NCBI GenBank assembly: GCA_030427245.1
Contig: JAUHXA010000060.1
Location: 1 to 41,870 of the forward strand
Direction: 5' to 3'
Source: Bacteroidia bacterium
GTDB lineage: Bacteria > Bacteroidota > Bacteroidia > Chitinophagales > UBA2359
Length of the DNA: 41,870 nucleotides
How positions within the stretch are numbered: position 1 is the first letter of the stretch; every line of letters begins with the position of its first letter. The translations under genes and the position numbers were made by a program. Below the pieces are notes generated by a model. It was not told where the DNA came from. It saw only the letters and a list, made by a program, of their open reading frames with translations, and did not search any database. Shown here one piece after another: positions 32,420-41,147 of this stretch.

Positions 32420-33760
32420 ATGAGAAGCAAAGACAAAATGATTTCGGGTTTTTCTAAATTGGGGAAAAGAGAAAAAATTGCTTGGCTATTGAAGCATTTT
32501 TTCACCTCCAATCCCATCGAAGTCACTAGGGAATTTGCCAGTTTCTGGCATACCAATGAAGAAGCCCAAAACATGTTTGATGGCATCAGCGAAAATACCA
32601 TCACCAACTTCTACATGCCTTTTGGTGTAGCTCCCAACTTCCTGATAGATGGGAAGTTGTACTGTGTACCAATGGTCATTGAGGAAAGTTCAGTTGTCGC
32701 TGCTGCTTCAAGTGGTGCAAAATTTTGGTTGAACCGAGGTGGTTTTCACACCGATATTGTTTCGACCATCAAATCGGGTCACGTTCATTTTATGTGGCCT
32801 GGTGAACCTTACAAAATGTTTCAATTTTTTGACAGCATCCGAGCAGATTTGCGTTTTGGGGTCAAGGATATGACTTGCAATATGGAAAAACGAGGAGGTG
32901 GAGTCAAAACGATTGAGTTAGTGCATTGCCCCGAAATTGAAGAAGGATACTATCAAATCAAAGTGGACTTTGAAACCTGTGATGCAATGGGAGCCAACTT
33001 CATCAACTCCGTTTTGGAAGAATTTGGCAGCATCTTAAAGGAGAAAGCGGAAGCCTATTTTGAAGGAGAAGACAAAGTGGTGAATGTCATCATGGCGATT
33101 CTCTCCAACTATACCCCCGAATGTTTGGTGCGGGCTTGGGTAGAATGTCCGATTGAAGAACTGGGCAATTTCCCCAACGATATTTCTGCCAAAGAATTTG
33201 CCTACAAATTCAATCAAGCTATTCACATCGCTCGAAACGATCATTTTAGAGCAACGACTCATAATAAAGGCATCTTCAACGGAATAGATGCCGTAGTGAT
33301 TGCAACAGGCAATGATTTTAGAGCGATTGAAGCCTGTGGTCATGCCTACGCTGCAAGGGATGGACAATACCGTTCTTTGTCACAATGCACGATTGAAGAC
33401 GGGATATTGCGATTCAGTATCGAAATTCCATTGGCCATCGGCACTATTGGTGGTTTGACCAAAATTCACCCACTTGCAAGGCGTTCTTTGGAGTTGCTTG
33501 GAAACCCATCTGCCGAAGAGTTGATGAGCATTGTCGCATCCGCAGGTTTGGCACAAAACTTTGCAGCCGTTCGATCTTTGGTCACGACAGGTATCCAAAA
33601 AGGCCACATGAAAATGCACCTCAACAACATCCTTTCGCACTTTGCAGCTACGCCCAAAGAACGCGAATATGCAGTGGCGCATTTCAGTGATAAGTTGATT
33701 TCGTTTACGGCTGTTCGAGAGTTTTTGACTGAATATCGTTCGCAGCAGATAGCGTGGTAA
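32420..33760 (+). CDS. Hydroxymethylglutaryl-CoA reductase
   Basis: This 446-residue enzyme interconverts HMG-CoA and mevalonate, the committed step of the mevalonate pathway to isoprenoids. Motifs of class II (bacterial) HMG-CoA reductase are present: FYMPFGVAPNFLIDG, catalytic Glu in EESSVVAAAS (88-97), DAMGANFIN (188-196), the catalytic Lys in HNKGI (Lys283), the ATGNDFRA loop (295-302, Asp299), GTIGGLTKIHP (341-351), AGLAQN (375-380) and the late His in KGHMKMH (His396). There is no membrane domain. The GHMP kinase for the same pathway follows after 49 bp, so both are probably one operon, as in other Bacteroidota with a mevalonate pathway. Confidence 0.95.
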   Translation: MRSKDKMISGFSKLGKREKIAWLLKHFFTSNPIEVTREFASFWHTNEEAQNMFDGISENTITNFYMPFGVAPNFLIDGKLYCVPMVIEESSVVAAASSGAKFWLNRGGFHTDIVSTIKSGHVHFMWPGEPYKMFQFFDSIRADLRFGVKDMTCNMEKRGGGVKTIELVHCPEIEEGYYQIKVDFETCDAMGANFINSVLEEFGSILKEKAEAYFEGEDKVVNVIMAILSNYTPECLVRAWVECPIEELGNFPNDISAKEFAYKFNQAIHIARNDHFRATTHNKGIFNGIDAVVIATGNDFRAIEACGHAYAARDGQYRSLSQCTIEDGILRFSIEIPLAIGTIGGLTKIHPLARRSLELLGNPSAEELMSIVASAGLAQNFAAVRSLVTTGIQKGHMKMHLNNILSHFAATPKEREYAVAHFSDKLISFTAVREFLTEYRSQQIAW

Positions 33761-33809
33761 TTTTGGGAATACTTGATAGATAAGTGCTACAATATAAGAC
33801 AAAAAACCA

Positions 33810-34736
33810 ATGCTACAATTCCACTCCAACGGCAAACTCCTTCTTACAGGCGAATACTACGTGTTAGAAGGCGCAAAAGCCCTTGCCATCCCTACCAAAT
33901 TGGGGCAATCTTTGGAGGTGAGCCACTCCCCTATTGAAGGCAACGAAACGCCCATATTGAAGTGGAAAAGCTATGATGTAGAAGGCAATGTGTGGTTAAA
34001 TGCAAACTTCCATGTTTCAGACTTCAATATTCTTTCTTCAACAGGAGATGGGACAGAACGGCTTCAACAAATCCTTCAACAAGTCCGCAAACAAAATCCA
34101 AATTTCCTTCAAAACAGACAGCATACTCACGTCAAAACCCAACTTCAATTTGCACGAAACTGGGGCTTAGGTAGCAGTTCTACGCTAATCTCCAACATTG
34201 CACAATGGGCAGAAATTGACGCTTTTGAGTTATTGGAAAACACCTTTGGAGGGTCGGGTTATGACATTGCTTGTGCCCAAAGTGACCAAGCCATTTTGTA
34301 CCAAAAAAAGCCTCAACTTCAATCTCAAAAAATTGATTTTCACCCACCATTTCACGACCAACTCTACTTTGTTCACCTCAACAAAAAGCAAAATTCGAGA
34401 GATGCCATCCGACATTTTTACGAACAAGAGGCCACTCCTCGCCAAAAAAATATTGAAGTGATGAACGGTATTACCGAAGACATGTTAAAAACAAAACATT
34501 TATTTGATTTTGAAATTTTTCTACAAATGCACGAGCAAATTATTGCCAAAAGCTTGCAGCTCAAAATGGTGAAAGATCTGTATTTTGCAGATTATTGGGG
34601 AGTTGTCAAATCTTTGGGAGCTTGGGGCGGTGATTTTGTTTTGGCAACCTCACGCCTGTCTGAAGAAAAAACATTGACTTATTTCCAACAAAAGGGATTT
34701 GAGACGATATTGAAGTGGGAAGAGATGGTTTTTTAA
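33810..34736 (+). CDS. GYDIA-family GHMP kinase (mevalonate pathway)
   Basis: This 308-residue protein belongs to the GHMP small-molecule kinases. It opens with NGKLLLTGEYYVLEGAKALAIPTK, has the ATP loop GLGSSST (119-125) and carries the family-naming motif GGSGYDIACAQSD (147-159). Such GYDIA kinases replace the ordinary mevalonate or phosphomevalonate kinase in many Bacteroidota. The exact substrate cannot be told from sequence. It directly follows HMG-CoA reductase, which supports a role in mevalonate phosphorylation. A GC-rich stem-loop lies just beyond its stop. Confidence 0.9.
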   Translation: MLQFHSNGKLLLTGEYYVLEGAKALAIPTKLGQSLEVSHSPIEGNETPILKWKSYDVEGNVWLNANFHVSDFNILSSTGDGTERLQQILQQVRKQNPNFLQNRQHTHVKTQLQFARNWGLGSSSTLISNIAQWAEIDAFELLENTFGGSGYDIACAQSDQAILYQKKPQLQSQKIDFHPPFHDQLYFVHLNKKQNSRDAIRHFYEQEATPRQKNIEVMNGITEDMLKTKHLFDFEIFLQMHEQIIAKSLQLKMVKDLYFADYWGVVKSLGAWGGDFVLATSRLSEEKTLTYFQQKGFETILKWEEMVF

Positions 34737-34746
34737 ACAAAACCTG

Positions 34747-34767
34747 CCCCGATGAAATGAATCGGGG
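34747..34767. terminator. Short stem-loop between convergent genes
   Basis: CCCCGAT (34747-34753) pairs with ATCGGGG (34761-34767) around a 7-nt loop, 10 bp past the GHMP kinase stop. The T run is weak on the plus strand and only moderate on the minus strand (TTTTG), so termination is probable but not textbook. Confidence 0.5.
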
Positions 34768-34827
34768 AACTGATAGACAAAAAGAAACTATTAGACTTCA
34801 AATTCAATCATGCACTCATCAGGCATC

Positions 34828-37218
34828 TCAAAACTTGAAATTATAAGTCACCGATGGAATAATTGGAAACAGCGAAGTTTGTTTCGCAACATATTTTACT
34901 CTTTGTGCTTCATTTCCACTGCTATCAATAAAGGTTTCTACCTCATTGTCAAAGTAAATAAAAAATGGATTTCGACGGCTGTAAAGATTGTAGATATTGA
35001 AGACCAACTCAGATTTCCAGCGACCTTTACTCTGGTATTTTTTTATCAAACCCACATCCAAACGGTGATAAGGAGCCATTCGAAAAGCGTTTTTGGCTTC
35101 GTAAATCGGGATGATTTCGGGGTCTTGTCCACGAATGCCATAGTTGAAAAAACGCCCGACAGGTAAATCATAGGTCACACCTGTTTGGTAGGTGAAATTG
35201 GCACTCAATGACCAGTTGTTCTTCAATTGATGTTGGGCAACGACATTGATAACATGTCGGCGGTCATAAGTGAAAGGAAAGGCTTCCCCATTGTTGAGTT
35301 CGTCAAATTGGCGTTTGGACCAAGACAAAGTATAAGCCAACCACCCCGTTGTTTTTCCTTTCGTTTTCTGCAATTGAAATTCTCCACCATAAGTCCACCC
35401 TTTACCGACGGTCAAACGCTCGTGGTAATTTTCGTCAATAAACAGGAAAGGCGCACCGTTCTTATAGTCCAACTGATTGTCGAGCCATTTGTAGTAGTAT
35501 TCATTGGTGAGGCTAAATTTATCATTGAAAACCAAACGATTCCAACCGACTGAAATTTGGTCGGATAGTTGCGGAGCGATGTTTTTATTGGAAGGAAAAA
35601 CGGGGTCTAAAAAACTCAAGTGACTAAATTTGACCTGATGTAAATACTGCGCCATTCGTGCATAACTGCTTTTGATAGCGGTTCGTTCGTCCAATTTGTA
35701 ATTCAAGGCAAGACGAGGCTCAAAGGTGCTATAAGAAGTCCGTTCTTCGGTGATAAAAGTAGAATAACGCAGTCCAATTTTAGCGGTCAACTTGCTGTTC
35801 AGTTTCCATTTGTCGAGTGCATAGACTGCAATTTCTTCTGCATCGTATTTTTGTTCCTTGCTGATACTGCTTGTCGCCAACTCTTCGTCTTCGACCACTG
35901 TTCCCGAACTGAATTCGGTGGGTTGAATGTCGTTGTGCGTCAATTGAAAGCCAAATTGAAGGTGATGCTTATTGCTTACATAATAGTCAAAATCTTGCTT
36001 CAAGCTGTAGGTGTAGGTATTGGCAGCACTGCGAAAGAAAAAGAAATCATTGAAGTTGAAGCGGTCTTTATAGTCGAATTTACTGGCAATTAAAGAGGTA
36101 TTAGAGAACAAACGAGGTCCAAAAATATGGTTCCATCTAAGTGTTCCTGTCAGGTTGCCCCAATCCAAATCATAGGTGCTATTGGCAGACGCGCCACTAT
36201 TTTCGTCAAACACTACATTGAGTTTGTCCCGTCCAAAATAGCCACTCAAATACACTCGGTCTTTGTCGCCAATGATGTAATTGACCTTTGCATTGAGGTC
36301 GTAAAAGAAGTAGTTGGGGATTTGTTGGTCATCGGGCAATTGTTTGTTTACTGCTGGAATGAACAAATCCGCATAGGTTCGACGTGCGCTTATAACAAAA
36401 GAACTTTTGTCTTTTACAATTGCTCCCTCCAAAGACAATCTCGAAGCAATCAACCCAACTCCGCCCTGTCCTTCAAATTTTTTCATGTTGCCCTCTCGCA
36501 TTTGAATGTCTATAACAGAAGACAAACGCCCTCCATAACGTGCGGGAAAGTCGCTCTTATATATTTCCAGATTCTTGACAATATCGGAATTGAAGGTACT
36601 GAAAAAGCCAAAAAAGTGCTCGGGATTGTAAACCGTTGCTTCATCCAACAATATCAAATTTTGGTCGTAACCGCCTCCCCTAACGAAAATCCCACTCGTT
36701 CCTTCCGAGCCGCCCTGTACGCCTGCTGAAAGCTGCACAACCTTCAACAAATCCGTTTCACCCAACACCATGGGAATCGTTTTGATGCTTTTAGAAGTGA
36801 TTTTCTGTTTGCCCATCTGCACTTCATCAATGAGTTGACGATTCGCATCTTCCGTCACCACGATTTCCTGCAATAGTTCGGAGTTGGCATCCAACAAAAG
36901 GGTCAATTCTTGGTCTTTGTTGGGAAGGATGCGTTTTTGAAGGTTTTGGTAGCCAATGTAGCTGATTATCAATGTAAGAGAATCGGTAGAGGAGGCGGGT
37001 ATTTTGAGGGCATAATAGCCATATAAATTGGTAGTTGCTCCTGTTTCCAATTCTTTGATGTAGATGTTTGCACCAATGAGGGTTTCGAGGCTTTGTTGGT
37101 CTTTGATATAGCCGCTTAGGGTGATTGCGTTTGAAGAGTTTTGAGCATTTGTTGAGGGGCTGCAAAATAAGAAAATAATGAATAAGGAAATTATTAGGGT
37201 TATTTGTCGCTGTTGCAT
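34828..37218 (-). CDS. TonB-dependent outer-membrane receptor
   Basis: The ATG at 37218 (MQQRQITLIISLFIIFLFC) gives a clean signal peptide ending near STNAQ; the upstream start at 37254 would add 12 polar residues. The 796-residue product has an N-terminal carboxypeptidase-regulatory-like domain (SGYIKDQQSLETLIGANIYIKELETGATTNLYGYYALKIP), then a plug domain (IPMVLGETDLLKVVQLSAGVQGG...GIFVRGGGYDQNLILLDEATVYNPEHFFGFF) and a 22-strand type beta-barrel ending in an aromatic residue (SVTYNFKF). It should import a ligand with TonB energy. There is no SusD-like neighbour, so a glycan or siderophore cannot be chosen. Confidence 0.9.
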   Translation of the reverse strand: MQQRQITLIISLFIIFLFCSPSTNAQNSSNAITLSGYIKDQQSLETLIGANIYIKELETGATTNLYGYYALKIPASSTDSLTLIISYIGYQNLQKRILPNKDQELTLLLDANSELLQEIVVTEDANRQLIDEVQMGKQKITSKSIKTIPMVLGETDLLKVVQLSAGVQGGSEGTSGIFVRGGGYDQNLILLDEATVYNPEHFFGFFSTFNSDIVKNLEIYKSDFPARYGGRLSSVIDIQMREGNMKKFEGQGGVGLIASRLSLEGAIVKDKSSFVISARRTYADLFIPAVNKQLPDDQQIPNYFFYDLNAKVNYIIGDKDRVYLSGYFGRDKLNVVFDENSGASANSTYDLDWGNLTGTLRWNHIFGPRLFSNTSLIASKFDYKDRFNFNDFFFFRSAANTYTYSLKQDFDYYVSNKHHLQFGFQLTHNDIQPTEFSSGTVVEDEELATSSISKEQKYDAEEIAVYALDKWKLNSKLTAKIGLRYSTFITEERTSYSTFEPRLALNYKLDERTAIKSSYARMAQYLHQVKFSHLSFLDPVFPSNKNIAPQLSDQISVGWNRLVFNDKFSLTNEYYYKWLDNQLDYKNGAPFLFIDENYHERLTVGKGWTYGGEFQLQKTKGKTTGWLAYTLSWSKRQFDELNNGEAFPFTYDRRHVINVVAQHQLKNNWSLSANFTYQTGVTYDLPVGRFFNYGIRGQDPEIIPIYEAKNAFRMAPYHRLDVGLIKKYQSKGRWKSELVFNIYNLYSRRNPFFIYFDNEVETFIDSSGNEAQRVKYVAKQTSLFPIIPSVTYNFKF

Positions 37219-37265
37219 GATTGAAAGTATTGGCTTTGTTCGCTGAAATTTCAAATAGTGAAACT

Positions 37266-37298
37266 AAACTACAAAAGTCTTGAAGACTTTTGTAGTTT
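37266..37298. repeat. Perfect 16-bp palindrome with 1-bp centre
   Basis: The 16-mer AAACTACAAAAGTCTT at 37266-37281 is followed by one G and then its exact reverse complement (37283-37298), with further T bases. It lies in the divergent region between the TonB receptor and the CRISPR-type accessory operon. It may be a dispersed palindromic repeat or a terminator-like hairpin; only one copy is in this window. Confidence 0.85.
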
Positions 37299-37353
37299 TT
37301 GGGTTTATGATGGCTAAAGTTAAGGGAAAAAAGGGATTGTGGGTATAAAGTTT

Positions 37354-37383
37354 TTTGAAGTGTCAGAAAGGGGTTTAAATTTG
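37354..37383 (+). promoter_or_regulatory. Promoter of the DHH-CorA-RAMP operon
   Basis: TTTG (37354-37357) and TAAATTTG (37376-37383) are exactly 18 bp apart and match the Bacteroidota -33/-7 consensus without mismatch. Transcription would start near 37390, about 28 bp before the first ATG. Confidence 0.7.
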
Positions 37384-37417
37384 GGGTGTTCATTCATCTA
37401 AAGACAAAACAAAAAAT

Positions 37418-38155
37418 ATGACCCAACCAAATTATGTATTTTTGATTGGCGGCTATGACCTCGAAATGTTGGAAATTATCAAGATTTTGAAGAAAGAGGG
37501 TTTGAATTTTATAGATAAAAAACTATCTTGGGGCGCAAAGTTAAGTGTGTATAAAGATTTTTTTGATTCAGATGGAACTTTTGTGGGTATAGAATTGATT
37601 GAAGATGTAAAACCTCCCACAAAGTATGTAGCAATAGATCATCACAATGAGCGGTCAAGTGAACCCGCTTCGATAGAACAAGTAGCCGAACTCCTCGGCA
37701 TAGAACTTACTTATTACCAACAGTTAGTAGCAGCCAACGATAAGGGCTATATCCCTGCTATGCGTGCAATTGGCGCAAGTGAAGCAGAGATTCGGTCTAT
37801 TCGTCGGAAAGATAGAGCAGCGCAAGGTGTCACCGAACAGGATGAACTTTGGGGTGAAGAAGCTGTGTCTGCTTTGAAGTGGCTCAAGGATGTGGCGATT
37901 GCTTATACCAAAAGTGACCGTTTTGCGCCTGTGACGGATCGATTGGAGGTGGACAAATTGATTGTTTACAACAACCATGGTTTGAATTATTATGGGGTGA
38001 ATGTGAGCAAGTTGATTGAGAAGTATAAGGATTTGATTAAAGAAGGAAAGGCGTATAGTGGGGGCGGTGATATGGGATTTTTTGGCTTGGTGAGTGGAGA
38101 GTTTGATGGAGAGGAGTTGAAGGAGATTGTGGAAGAGATTGTGGAGGTTGTTTGA
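37418..38155 (+). CDS. DHH-like phosphodiesterase candidate (NrN-like)
   Basis: This 245-residue soluble protein carries a DHH motif in YVAIDHHNERS (Asp74, His75, His76), a downstream AANDKGYIPAM (Asp108) that fits the fourth metal motif of DHH phosphoesterases, and a late YSGGGDMGFFG (about 213-223) resembling the GGGH motif of the DHHA1 substrate domain with Asp for His. The usual N-terminal DxD motif is not clear; GGYDLEM (11-17) is the nearest candidate. DHH/DHHA1 enzymes cleave small nucleotides; in Bacteroides fragilis one of them, NrN, degrades the type III CRISPR messenger SAM-AMP beside CorA. Here it is the first gene of a tight operon with a CorA-like protein (39-bp gap), so an off-switch role is inferred. 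Confidence 0.6.
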   Translation: MTQPNYVFLIGGYDLEMLEIIKILKKEGLNFIDKKLSWGAKLSVYKDFFDSDGTFVGIELIEDVKPPTKYVAIDHHNERSSEPASIEQVAELLGIELTYYQQLVAANDKGYIPAMRAIGASEAEIRSIRRKDRAAQGVTEQDELWGEEAVSALKWLKDVAIAYTKSDRFAPVTDRLEVDKLIVYNNHGLNYYGVNVSKLIEKYKDLIKEGKAYSGGGDMGFFGLVSGEFDGEELKEIVEEIVEVV

Positions 38156-38194
38156 GAAAGTGATTTTTTAACTAAAATAAAATTTTTAAGTGAA

Positions 38195-39985
38195 ATGGTA
38201 GGTGAATTTAGTTATCACATTTTTTTGTTTCCATTTAAATTGTCATGTGTTGAGTCAGAGAGTGAAAGACTTTTTGAAATCATAGATGATAAGTTGAATA
38301 AAGATACTTGGATACGTAAGCCTTTCCAATTATCGCCTTCAAGTAGTTATAATGAATTTGTATATTTTCTTGATTTTACAAGAAATGCTTTATTTGATAC
38401 TCCTGATGCAGAAGGAAACAGGATAATTAAGCAATTTCAATATAAAATAGAAAATACTGAAGACTTTCAAGCAACCTATAGCATTGGCATTCAAAACAAA
38501 AAAGAGCCTTACAAACTAAAGGTAGAAAAAATAACATTGGATATATACAATACCAATGTAGGGGTTTTAGGATTTCATCTTGAAAATAATATTGAAGAAC
38601 AAAATGAACCTAATGATATTTTAAAAATCAACGAGTTTGGTAGGAGAATTTATCCACAATTCTTAGGTAGTGATATACCACATACACAAGCAACAAAGGG
38701 TGCATTTCTTCCCGAGTCTATTAGTATATCAACATCAATTGGACATACACTTACAGATGACTTCAAAAAATTTGATAATTTGATGAAGTCCGGCAAAGAT
38801 TTACTCCCGTCATTTATTATGGGCTTATTCGGTACACCATTTTTAAGTGAAGATTTATTAAATATCAAACGACCTAAAAAATCGGAGATAATCATATCCC
38901 CTGTATTAGATGATAGAATGTTTGTCATGTGTTGGTATAAAAACAATGATTTATCTAAAAAACTATACGATGTAGTTGATTTTGATATAAATGGAGAAAA
39001 AGTAATTTATGGGTACGTAGATGATGACTACTGGTATAAATTTCTTTTTGTAGATAAAAGCGAGCCTTCTTGTGGAAATCAAACATTAAAAAACAAACTT
39101 CTATATGAACATACTTATGCAAGGTGGGTAGCTGACTACAGTGGAGGAACTCCGCCCAAATGTCAACTATTCGGGGTTAGTAGTTATTCCTTTGTACAAC
39201 TTACTAACGTTAACTGGTCAAAAACGCATTTTTGTAGTATGTACTATAGAATGGTCATATTGACTTTAGCGCAGAGAGCATCTATTCTAAAATTTTCAGA
39301 ATGGGTTGGCAATCTATCTGGTTTGAAAGAAAGACACGAATCACAGGTTGCAGAGAAGGCAAAAGCACTATACAAAGAGTATATAAAGTTCGTAAATAAA
39401 CTTTATTTTCGAGATATTTCTGCTCAAGAGCAAGGTAAAGAATTATATGAGCATATAAAAAAAGTGATAAACATAGAGAGGGACGTAAAGGATTTGGATG
39501 GAGAAATTGCAGAATTGGAGAATTATTCAAGTATATTAGTTGATAAAAAAAATAATAACGCTTTAACAGCTTTGACCCTAATAGGCGCTGCATTATTCTT
39601 GCCTACCTTTATCGCAGGATATTATGGAATGAATATTTTTTCATCCGATATAATTGAATATCCAACGACCAAAGAACTTATCGGAACTACAATAGGCTTT
39701 ATTATACTTTCTGTATTATCAGTAGGGATATTTTTAACCTACAAAATTCAAAAGCCTTTAAGGTACTTTTTTTCCATCATTATTTTATTAATTACATTGC
39801 TAATTGCAGGAAGCATGATGTGCTATCCAATATATAAAGGAAAAAATTCTACTGATGAAATTATAACTATTGAAAAATCGCAATTAGATGACATGAGTCA
39901 TAAAATAGATTCACTCGAATGCATTATAAATATTTATAATTTTAATGTTAAAAAAATAATTCAAAATCAACCAAATAATCAATAA
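38195..39985 (+). CDS. corA: CorA-like membrane effector of type III CRISPR
   Basis: This 596-residue protein has a large soluble N-terminal region (about 1-440) with no recognised domain, a long helix (about 380-450: ERHESQVAEKAKALYKEYIKFVN and KVINIERDVKDLDGEIAELEN) and a C-terminal membrane part. The first membrane helix ends in GYYGMN (GMN at 478-480), the selectivity signature of CorA magnesium channels. A second helix (494-518) and a further hydrophobic segment (521-545, RYFFSIIILLITLLIAG) follow. Classic CorA ends after two helices. In type III-B systems of Bacteroidota, CorA proteins are the membrane effectors opened by SAM-AMP. The stop is 1 bp before the first RAMP gene. It is AT-rich, with many ATA, AGA and TTA codons unlike upstream housekeeping genes, suggesting transfer. 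Confidence 0.75.
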   Translation: MVGEFSYHIFLFPFKLSCVESESERLFEIIDDKLNKDTWIRKPFQLSPSSSYNEFVYFLDFTRNALFDTPDAEGNRIIKQFQYKIENTEDFQATYSIGIQNKKEPYKLKVEKITLDIYNTNVGVLGFHLENNIEEQNEPNDILKINEFGRRIYPQFLGSDIPHTQATKGAFLPESISISTSIGHTLTDDFKKFDNLMKSGKDLLPSFIMGLFGTPFLSEDLLNIKRPKKSEIIISPVLDDRMFVMCWYKNNDLSKKLYDVVDFDINGEKVIYGYVDDDYWYKFLFVDKSEPSCGNQTLKNKLLYEHTYARWVADYSGGTPPKCQLFGVSSYSFVQLTNVNWSKTHFCSMYYRMVILTLAQRASILKFSEWVGNLSGLKERHESQVAEKAKALYKEYIKFVNKLYFRDISAQEQGKELYEHIKKVINIERDVKDLDGEIAELENYSSILVDKKNNNALTALTLIGAALFLPTFIAGYYGMNIFSSDIIEYPTTKELIGTTIGFIILSVLSVGIFLTYKIQKPLRYFFSIIILLITLLIAGSMMCYPIYKGKNSTDEIITIEKSQLDDMSHKIDSLECIINIYNFNVKKIIQNQPNNQ

Positions 39986-39986
39986 T

Positions 39987-41144
39987 ATGTCAGAGTTCAT
40001 ATTAACCTTCAAACTCATACAACACACTCCTTTGATACACTTTCAACACAATCAAAAAGGAGCAACGCTTCGAGCTACTGAAATGAAGCCTAAATTGGAT
40101 AGGTTTATTATTGAAACAATAAAGGAAATTCCCAGAGATTGGTTCGTAGGGAAAGGGGACCACCCTGCTTTGGATTATAAGCTAAATATAGAAACAGCAG
40201 GGGTCAAGAGAAGCTATATTATTAATAATCATTTATCCGACACTGATAAAAAAAATATTCAAAAGAATAAAGCCATTCCTCTTGCCCCTAGCCCTTATTT
40301 TGCGGATGCAGAACATATAAAAAATGGAAACTTACATAAAGTTAGAAAGGGGATTATAGGAATAATCTATGATGAAAAGAGAAAAGAATGTGATTATGAA
40401 ATTAGTATTTATTTTTTCAGTTTTAATCCAGAAATACTTAAAGTCATTGATAGTCATTTTAGAATTTTTTTATTCTTAAATAACTTCGGCACTAGGCAAT
40501 CAAAAGGTTTTGGAAGCTTTAGTTTAAAAGACACAAGTAGAAGAGAATATGAAGATCTTTTAAAAAAAGAAACTATTGTTTATTACAAAAAAACAAATGA
40601 GCCTTTAAAAACTATAAACAATGACTACACTAAAATAAAATCTGGCCCACAATTTTCTAAACCACTACTAAGTCAATATTTTACAGAAAAGAAAATTGCT
40701 AATTGGGAGAAAGGAATTATCATCAGAGATTTAGTTCAAAATATAGGTAATCCCGAAAAAAGAGTTTATGATAATAAAGGAGAATATCAATTTATTCGAG
40801 CCTTACTTGGTTTAGCCGATAGCTATCATTATCCAAAAAGACATCATAAATCTGAAGTTGAAACAGTTTATATCGAATGGATTCCAGGTGATAAATATGA
40901 AAATAATAAAGAATATATTGAAAATAATAAAATTGAGCGATTTCAGTCTCCAATTACTTTCAAAGTTTTTGAAAATTTTGTCTATGTTATTTCAAATAAC
41001 AGTTACAAGAGCATGTTAGGTCAAAAGTTCAGATTTTATTCTGATTTGGATAAAAAGGGAATAGTTCTAACCGTTCCAGAAAAATTTGAAATAAATGATT
41101 TTTTGCAAAAATGCCTAATTAACCTAGGATATAAACGACTATAA
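39987..41144 (+). CDS. RAMP-superfamily CRISPR protein, two-part (Cmr1/Cmr6-like)
   Basis: The first 185 residues of this 385-residue protein look like a Cas7/RAMP domain: a beta-strand start (FILTFKLIQHTPLIHF), the conserved segment GATLRATEMKPKLDRF (about 24-39), which sits where RAMPs of the Cmr1/Cmr6 type have LRPPSIKGALRFW, and the glycine-rich loop NFGTRQSKGFGSF (about 168-180). Residues about 260-385 form a second part (EYQFIRALLGLADSYHYP, then IERFQSPITFKVFENFVYVI). Such proteins bind crRNA in type III effector complexes. It is fused in an operon between corA (1-bp gap) and a paralogous RAMP gene (3-bp gap). The exact Cmr subunit cannot be decided by eye. Codon use is AT-rich, like corA. 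Confidence 0.7.
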   Translation: MSEFILTFKLIQHTPLIHFQHNQKGATLRATEMKPKLDRFIIETIKEIPRDWFVGKGDHPALDYKLNIETAGVKRSYIINNHLSDTDKKNIQKNKAIPLAPSPYFADAEHIKNGNLHKVRKGIIGIIYDEKRKECDYEISIYFFSFNPEILKVIDSHFRIFLFLNNFGTRQSKGFGSFSLKDTSRREYEDLLKKETIVYYKKTNEPLKTINNDYTKIKSGPQFSKPLLSQYFTEKKIANWEKGIIIRDLVQNIGNPEKRVYDNKGEYQFIRALLGLADSYHYPKRHHKSEVETVYIEWIPGDKYENNKEYIENNKIERFQSPITFKVFENFVYVISNNSYKSMLGQKFRFYSDLDKKGIVLTVPEKFEINDFLQKCLINLGYKRL

Positions 41145-41147
41145 AAT

